10,900 bases of DNA, taken from NCBI GenBank assembly GCA_014379885.1, contig JACMKW010000353.1, positions 1 through 10,900 of the forward strand, given 5' to 3'. The number at the start of each line of letters is the position of its first letter. Positions within the stretch are counted from its first letter, which is position 1. The position numbers and the translations under genes are program-made. Below the pieces are notes generated by a model, which made no database searches, was not told the DNA's origin, and saw only the letters and a list, made by a program, of their open reading frames with translations. Positions 6,667 through 10,900 of this stretch are shown here, in pieces. The DNA comes from Rhizobacter sp. (lineage in GTDB: Bacteria > Pseudomonadota > Gammaproteobacteria > Burkholderiales > Burkholderiaceae).

Positions 6667-8005
6667 GCAGCCCGCGCCACAGCAGCAAGCTGCTCAGCAG
6701 CAAAGCAGCCCACTCGGGCAACGTGGGCACGTCGGCGTCACCGCCAGACAAGGCCGCGGCCGCGGCCGGCAGGTTCAGGCCAGGTGTGTTCAGCCCGCTG
6801 CGTGGGTCGACCACCGGGGTACCGCTGGTGCCGAGTTGCGCTTCAATGGCTGCGAGCGTTTGTTCAGGAAAGCCCGCCCTCAACACCGCCAGCGCGCCGG
6901 CCACATGAGGTGCCGCCTGCGAGGTGCCGCCGAATGAGCTGCTGCCGGCCGTGATTACCGCGCCTGGAGCCAGCAGGCTCAGGTAGCTCGCGCTGTTGGA
7001 GAAGCAGGCCACCTGATTCGCGGCGGTGCTGAAGTCGGTGCACTGTGCAGCCTGGCCGCTGAACCAGGTGAGGCCGCCTTGGACACTGTCATACACCGCG
7101 CCAACCGAGACCACACCGGGTGTGCAGGCTGGCATGCTCAAACCCAGCCCCAGGGCGCCGCTGTTGTAGGCGTTGTTGCCGGCCGCAACCACCACGCTGA
7201 GGCCGGCGTTGCGCGCGTTGGAGATGGCCGTGGCAAACGGGTTGGTGAGTGCGTCTCCGCAGGGGCTGGTGTGGTGGCTGATGTCGCCCAGGCTCAGGTT
7301 GATGGCCACGATGTTGAAGCTGCTGCGGTTGGCGATTGACCAGTTGATGGCGCTCAGGATGCTCGACGTCGGCGCGCCCGAGGTGTTGAACACGTCGAGG
7401 CTGGCCACGCGTGCATCGGGCGCCACACCGACGACGATGGCTGCCACATTGGTGCCGTGTGCGCTGCCCGCGCTGGGGCTGGCGACGAAGCTCTGCATCG
7501 CGGCGATGCGGCAAGACGCTGGCGTGGCGACGGCGGTGCAGCCGCCAAACGCCGCGTGGTTGAGCGTGATGCCGTCGTCGATCACGGCCACCGTGCTGCC
7601 CGCCCCGCGCAGGCCGGAAGCATTGGCGACAAGTGAGCCCATCAAGGGCAGGCTCTGAGCCAGCGTGCGCTGGTAGAGGCGGTCAGCATGCAAGGCCCGC
7701 ACGCCGGGCCGGGCAGCGAGGGCTCGCAGCGCCGCCTCGGAGTGCACACGCTTGAAGGTGATCGGCAGATGGCTGTAGTCGATTGCCGCTTCAATGTCGG
7801 TGCGCTGCAGCGTTGTGAGCACACGGTCTTTCAACGCACGGTAGCGCTCGGGTGCTTGCGTGGCCGTCGGGTTGTCGTCCAGCTCGATGATCACGCCCGC
7901 CGACTGGCCCGCGCGCAGCGCCCGGAGCAGCTCATCGGGCACGGGTGCGGCCAGCGCAAGCTGCACCGACGCACACAGCAGCCCGGCAAGGGCGCAGCGC
8001 TTCAT
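6524..8005 (-). CDS. S8 (subtilisin-like) serine protease with IPTL-CTERM tail
   Basis: A 493-residue secreted protease. The ATG at 8005 is preferred over an upstream in-frame ATG at 8155 because it opens a signal peptide (MKRCALAGLLCASVQLALA) and overlaps the stop of the preceding gene as ATGA. Residues about 21-115 resemble an I9-type propeptide. The catalytic domain has Asp143 (VAVIDDG), His183 (SAHGTNVA), oxyanion Asn277 (VAAGNN) and Ser362 (GGTSQAAPHVAG), so all catalytic residues are present. Several cysteines in the catalytic domain suggest disulfides. Residues 423-432 are DADVPTLPEW, followed by a hydrophobic helix (about 433-449): an IPTL-CTERM signal for exosortase H, encoded two genes upstream in the same operon. 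Oddly the protein runs about 44 residues beyond the helix (KSTPSARPDP...), antisense to the SDR remnant, instead of ending in a short basic cluster. The natural stop may have been lost by a deletion. Confidence 0.92.
   Translation of the reverse strand: MKRCALAGLLCASVQLALAAPVPDELLRALRAGQSAGVIIELDDNPTATQAPERYRALKDRVLTTLQRTDIEAAIDYSHLPITFKRVHSEAALRALAARPGVRALHADRLYQRTLAQSLPLMGSLVANASGLRGAGSTVAVIDDGITLNHAAFGGCTAVATPASCRIAAMQSFVASPSAGSAHGTNVAAIVVGVAPDARVASLDVFNTSGAPTSSILSAINWSIANRSSFNIVAINLSLGDISHHTSPCGDALTNPFATAISNARNAGLSVVVAAGNNAYNSGALGLGLSMPACTPGVVSVGAVYDSVQGGLTWFSGQAAQCTDFSTAANQVACFSNSASYLSLLAPGAVITAGSSSFGGTSQAAPHVAGALAVLRAGFPEQTLAAIEAQLGTSGTPVVDPRSGLNTPGLNLPAAAAALSGGDADVPTLPEWAALLLSSLLLWRGLLTAAKSTPSARPDPTTAPIPGLRAASPDASLLEPAWRKDAPGLARAA
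6708..6742 (-). repeat. Sorting-signal DNA module, inverted copy of 2984-3018
   Basis: The 35 bases encoding GDADVPTLPEW plus the first two bases of the next Ala codon are identical at 33 of 35 positions to 2984-3018 in the nuclease gene. The two differences are synonymous third positions (CCG/CCC for Pro, ACC/ACG for Thr). The copies are in inverted orientation about 3.7 kb apart, and the flanking protein sequences (Ig repeat versus protease) are unrelated. Confidence 0.85.
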
Positions 8006-8586
8006 CGCTGCACGGTCACACGCTGCGCCAATGCGATAGCGAGTGCACCGGCGATCAGGCCCAAGGCCAGGCGCCCGCCCCCGTTGAGAAAGACGTTCCA
8101 CCACACCAGCGGTGACGCACGCCCCGGTTCGTAGGCCTTGAGCTGTGCGTCCCACAACCAGGCGGCGAGTGAGAACGGGGTGTCGGCCAGCAGCACCACG
8201 GCGAGCAGAGCACTGGCGATGGCGAGCCGCAGCGCCATCTCACCCCAGCGGGCAGGCCACGCGAGCACCAGCACCAGGGCCACCACCAGGGGCTGCAGCA
8301 CGGTGCCCAAGGTCGTGCCCACCACCATCACCTGGCTGCCATCGGGCACGATGGCGCGGCCGTCGAGGAACAGCGGGCGCTCCAGCACCGCGAGTGCAGC
8401 GATGGAAGCGTTCTTGCGCTCGTCAACGAACTCCAGGCGGACGATTTTGAAGTCACCGGCCACGAAGCCCAACACGGGCGCAAGCACCGGCAGCAGCAGC
8501 TTCACCGCGTCGCGCGCGACCCAGTGCGCCGCCGCCAGCACGAGGGCTGTGGCGAGCACCAAGCGCACTGCCGTTCGCCACATCAT
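8002..8586 (-). CDS. Exosortase H-associated membrane protein
   Basis: A 194-residue inner-membrane protein of the type found next to xrtH. The start is the first of two adjacent ATGs at 8586 (MMWRTAVR), which overlaps the xrtH stop as ATGA; its own TGA (8004-8002) in turn overlaps the protease start as ATGA, so all three genes are probably translationally coupled. Predicted membrane segments lie at about residues 6-22, 28-44, 93-111, 118-136 and 170-187. A hydrophilic loop (about 45-90) contains FKIVRLEFVDERKNASIAAL, probably outside the cytoplasmic membrane. No catalytic motif is seen. The family's role is not established; a helper in substrate handling or in passing on the product after XrtH cleavage is inferred from co-location alone. 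Confidence 0.8.
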   Translation of the reverse strand: MMWRTAVRLVLATALVLAAAHWVARDAVKLLLPVLAPVLGFVAGDFKIVRLEFVDERKNASIAALAVLERPLFLDGRAIVPDGSQVMVVGTTLGTVLQPLVVALVLVLAWPARWGEMALRLAIASALLAVVLLADTPFSLAAWLWDAQLKAYEPGRASPLVWWNVFLNGGGRLALGLIAGALAIALAQRVTVQR

Positions 8587-9158
8587 TGCGCGGCAGAGGG
8601 GTTGCTCACCTCGCGCGGTGCGGAGCCGGCGCGTTCCAACCACAGGTGAAAGAATAAACCGGTCAGCACCACCATCAGCAGCGGCGCGGCCAGGGTGTGC
8701 AGCAGATCAAACAGACCGCTGTCGGTGCGAAACGCATAGAACAGCGCCACGATGCGCACCTGGTTGAGCACGAACACCCACACCAGCCCGGCCAGCAAGC
8801 CGGTAAGGCGTGCACGCACCGACAACGGGAACACCAGCAGCGCGGCGGTGAGCAAAAACACCGCATCGGTGCCCTCGCAACCGAACAGCACGTTCAAGCC
8901 GCCACCGGGCGCCACGATGCGTGCGCCTTTCGGCACCGCTTGCACTTCAGGCGTGAGCAGGTTGATCACCAGGCTGGCGCTGTGCACGGTGAGGTCGTGC
9001 ACCCACAGCCGCTCGATCCAGCTGCCTCGCGCGGCCTCCCAGCCGGCTTGCAAGGCCATGAACACCAAGGCAAACGCCAAAGCGCGCGCCAACAAAGCGC
9101 GCAGGCTGCGGGGCTTTGAGCTGGCTTGTGATGGCGAGGGTGGCAGCGCGGTGTCCAT
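8583..9158 (-). CDS. xrtH: Exosortase H (IPTL-CTERM-specific transpeptidase/protease)
   Basis: A 191-residue integral membrane enzyme expected to recognise IPTL-CTERM tails and cleave them at the outer face of the inner membrane. The three exosortase active-site residues are visible: Cys94 in LFGCEGTDAVF, Arg135 in NQVRIVALF and His154 in DLLHTLAAPL. Hydrophobic segments lie at about 21-39, 97-113, 116-131, 133-143 and 153-172. The length fits the short exosortase H/archaeosortase-like class rather than the longer XrtA form. The ATG at 9158 is chosen because the sequence before it (RYGFVPP and upstream) is unlike the family; no good ribosome site precedes it, so the start is not certain. It is the first gene of the operon with the associated membrane protein and an IPTL-CTERM protease. 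The subtype is assigned from the two IPTL-CTERM cargo genes nearby plus the associated gene. Confidence 0.88.
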   Translation of the reverse strand: MDTALPPSPSQASSKPRSLRALLARALAFALVFMALQAGWEAARGSWIERLWVHDLTVHSASLVINLLTPEVQAVPKGARIVAPGGGLNVLFGCEGTDAVFLLTAALLVFPLSVRARLTGLLAGLVWVFVLNQVRIVALFYAFRTDSGLFDLLHTLAAPLLMVVLTGLFFHLWLERAGSAPREVSNPSAAQ

Positions 9159-9350
9159 GGGCGGCACGAAACCATAGCGGTCGACTGTGACAACTCGACG
9201 GGCTGGTACGGGAGATGCAATGCCTTCACGCAGACATCGATGTGGCCGCGCCGCTGTGGCCCCCAAAGGGATCATCGCCGCTGCCTGGTCTGCACAGTGT
9301 GCTGTCACACCAGCCGAGCACCATTCACGCCACACAGGGGGTGAAGCGTT

Positions 9351-9683
9351 GTGAAACCGAACCGAAGCTGGAAACGTTCAGTCAGCCTGGCTGCCCTGGT
9401 GGCGGTAGCGTGCAGCACTTTGCAGGCAGCCACACCTTCGCTGGAAAGGGCCGCGACGCAGCAGATCCAGAAACCGCGCACAGCTTTCGGGCAGGCAGCT
9501 CTGGGTTCGTCGGTTCTGCGCAAGGCACAGCTGACGGGTGGCGAAACACGCGCTCAGTCTCGCCGCGACAGCCCCGATGTGTTGCAAGAGCTGCGCACCG
9601 AACCTCGGCTGGAACCCTGGTCGCTGATTGCCGGGGCGCTCGGCGTGATCATCTTCGTCGCAGGGCGCCGCCGCGCTGACTGA
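9351..9683 (+). CDS. Small secreted protein with exosortase-like C-terminal tail
   Basis: A 110-residue protein starting at GTG 9351 with a purine-rich AGGGGG nine bases upstream. It begins with a signal peptide (MKPNRSWKRSVSLAALVAVACSTLQA, cleavage after about residue 26). The mature part is about 60 residues, polar and Arg/Gln/Ser-rich, with no recognised domain. It ends with LEPWSLIAGALGVIIFVAGRRRAD: an EP-containing motif, a hydrophobic helix and an Arg cluster, the three-part layout of PEP-CTERM sorting signals. It is divergent from the xrtH operon across 192 bases and convergent with the TPR gene. Function unknown; a minimal exosortase substrate is the best reading. A simple bitopic membrane protein is the alternative. 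Confidence 0.72.
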   Translation: MKPNRSWKRSVSLAALVAVACSTLQAATPSLERAATQQIQKPRTAFGQAALGSSVLRKAQLTGGETRAQSRRDSPDVLQELRTEPRLEPWSLIAGALGVIIFVAGRRRAD

Positions 9684-9686
9684 CTC

Positions 9687-9753
9687 CCGCTCGCCCTGAG
9701 CTGGTCGAAGGGCCCTTGCACGGTGCTGGCTTCGACAGGCTCAGCCCGAACGG
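9687..9753. repeat. Palindromic intergenic repeat (CTTCGACAGGCTCAG family)
   Basis: An imperfect inverted repeat: left arm 9687-9712 (core CCCTGAGCTGGTCGAAG) and right arm 9728-9753 (core CTTCGACAGGCTCAG, then CCCGAACGG). The arms pair with a few mismatches around a 15-base loop. This core is a widespread dispersed repeat in Burkholderiales and related genomes, usually between genes. Here it lies between two convergent genes, starting four bases after the stop of the first, and could act as a two-way transcription terminator or mRNA-stabilising hairpin. Confidence 0.75.
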
Positions 9754-9773
9754 AGTGGGTGCCCTTCTGTCTT

Positions 9774-10900
9774 CTACTTCTGCGCCAACAAACGCCGCGC
9801 TTCGTCCAGGTTGGGCAGCGCGGCCTTGCTGTCGACCGCCTTCTTGAGGTGGGTCTGGGCGCGCGGGATGTCGCCCTTCTTGTTCAAGGCCAGCCCCAGG
9901 TGCAACTGGTACAGCGCGCCTTCGGGTGAGCGCTGCACGGCACGCTCGAGCACCGTCACCGCGTCGTCGTACTGGCCGAGTTTGTAGTGCGTCCAGCCGA
10001 GTGTGTCGAGGAAGCCCGGGTTCGTCGATTCCTTGAAACCGCGTGTGAGTGACAGCGCACGTTCCAGGCTGGGCTTGTCGCCCTTGGTCTCGGTGAGCAG
10101 GTAGGCGAGGTTGTTGGTGTAGCTGTCGTCGTCGGGCTTGCGCTTGAGCAGGGATTCATACAACGCGATGGCTTCATCGTTGCGCCCCGCGCGGGCCAGC
10201 CACTCGGCACGTGTGGCGGGCAGGGTCGCTTCGTCGGGGTTGGCCTTTTCACCCTGCTCCAGCACCGTGAGCGCTTCGGCGACGCCGCCACGCTGCGCCT
10301 TGACGCGCGCCAGGCCCTGGTAGGCCGCGGGTACGGTGGGCGAGAACTCGATCATCTTGATGTACGACTGTTCGGCCAGAGCGAGGTCACCGCGGGCCAC
10401 CGCCACCTCGGCACGCAGCCGATAGGGCAGCACGTTCTTCGGGTCTTGCGCCGCGATCGCTTCCACCCGCTTGTTGGCTTCGTCGAAGCGACGTTGGGCC
10501 AGCAGCACACCGATGGCCGACAAGGCAGGGGTGTGCGTTTGCGGGGCGAGTTTGCTGGCGGCGTCGTATTCCTTGATCGCGGCGTCAAACTTTTTCTGCT
10601 CGCCGTAGAGCCGGCCCAGCTTCACGAAACCGGCCGGGTCTTTCGGGAACTGCGTTTTCAGTGCGGTGTACACGGCCTCGGCGCCAGCGGTGTCTTTTTG
10701 CGCCAGGGCCAGCTGGGCCTTCATGTCGTAGGCGCGCATGTTCTGAGGCGCGGCCTTGATCGCGCTTTCGATCTCGCTGGCGGCGGCCTTGTATTCCTTC
10801 GCGTCGGCCATGTCGGCGGCAAGCAGCAGGCGCAGCTCCGCGTTGTCGGGTTTGAACTTCACCGCGTCGGCAAGCACTTCGCGGGCCAGTTGGGGCTCGC
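9774..10900 (-). CDS. TPR-repeat protein, PEP-CTERM/PrsT-like (5' partial)
   Basis: C-terminal 375 or so residues of a tetratricopeptide-repeat protein; the frame stays open through the right edge (EPQLAREVLADAV), so the GTG at 10877 is not the start. About ten helix-turn-helix TPR units of roughly 34 residues are visible, for example PAGFVKLGRLYGEQKKFDAA, PAAYQGLARVKAQRGGVAEA and LDTLGWTHYKLGQYDDAV. The end (NNLAYLLTE, LDTLGWTHYKLGQ, ALYQLHLGLALNKKGD, HLKKAVDS) fits large TPR proteins that accompany PEP-CTERM and exopolysaccharide systems (PrsT type). The assignment to PrsT rather than a general TPR protein is inference from the exosortase context, because the N-terminal lipoprotein signal is outside the window. 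It is convergent with the small secreted gene. Confidence 0.8.
   Translation of the reverse strand, partial: EPQLAREVLADAVKFKPDNAELRLLLAADMADAKEYKAAASEIESAIKAAPQNMRAYDMKAQLALAQKDTAGAEAVYTALKTQFPKDPAGFVKLGRLYGEQKKFDAAIKEYDAASKLAPQTHTPALSAIGVLLAQRRFDEANKRVEAIAAQDPKNVLPYRLRAEVAVARGDLALAEQSYIKMIEFSPTVPAAYQGLARVKAQRGGVAEALTVLEQGEKANPDEATLPATRAEWLARAGRNDEAIALYESLLKRKPDDDSYTNNLAYLLTETKGDKPSLERALSLTRGFKESTNPGFLDTLGWTHYKLGQYDDAVTVLERAVQRSPEGALYQLHLGLALNKKGDIPRAQTHLKKAVDSKAALPNLDEARRLLAQK

Noticed and set aside
6660..6690. A frameshift near the protease helix end would give a basic ending (CSRQRNRR in the +1 frame), like a normal sorting tail.
   Set aside because: That frame has no stop shortly afterwards and the reading is antisense to the SDR end, so it is probably chance; kept only as a reason to check the raw reads.
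9297..9310. GTGTG-CTGT-CACAC inverted repeat in the divergent region between xrtH and the small secreted gene, as a possible operator.
   Set aside because: Five-base arms are too short to support a claim, and the spacing does not fit a CRP-type site.

Overview
The window looks like the chromosome of a high-GC betaproteobacterium, most likely Burkholderiales (Comamonadaceae or Sphaerotilaceae type). The evidence is the strong G/C third-position bias, a complete three-gene exosortase H (XrtH) operon, proteins with IPTL-CTERM and VPLPA/PEP-CTERM-like sorting tails, a DUF4124 protein, and a palindromic intergenic repeat with the CTTCGACAGGCTCAG core that is common in this order. No species can be assigned from the sequence alone.

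Layout. (1) Bases 1-3941, + strand: a two-gene unit. The first gene is a large secreted ExeM/NucH-type nuclease, cut by the left window edge, with a lamin-tail-like domain, an Ig-like region, an OB-fold-like region, an intact endonuclease/exonuclease/phosphatase (EEP) domain, two tandem Ig-like repeats and an IPTL-CTERM tail. The second, 19 bases downstream, is a secreted protein of about 277 residues with a VPLPA-type tail. (2) Bases 4080-6666, + strand: an accessory, partly decayed stretch. It holds a two-helix membrane protein of unknown function, the C-terminal half of a CcdA-type thiol-redox membrane protein, an intact DUF4124 protein, a frameshifted DUF1349 fragment, and the C-terminal half of a short-chain dehydrogenase. 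(3) Bases 6524-9158, - strand: the operon xrtH, xrtH-associated membrane protein, S8 (subtilisin-like) protease with IPTL-CTERM tail. Each gene overlaps the next by ATGA. (4) Bases 9351-9683, + strand: a small secreted protein with an exosortase-like tail, divergent from the xrtH operon. (5) Bases 9687-9753: the palindromic repeat. (6) Bases 9774-10900, - strand: the C-terminal part of a TPR protein, cut by the right edge.

How it fits together. XrtH is expected to recognise the IPTL-CTERM tails of the S8 protease (same operon) and of the nuclease (about 5.5 kb away), cleave them, and pass the proteins on to the cell surface or outside. The VPLPA protein and the small 9351 protein carry other tail types and probably rely on another exosortase elsewhere in the genome. 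The window therefore reads as a protein-sorting locus whose cargo are degradative enzymes (a nuclease and a protease). Gene debris lies between the two cargo sets, and it may have altered the C-terminus of the protease.
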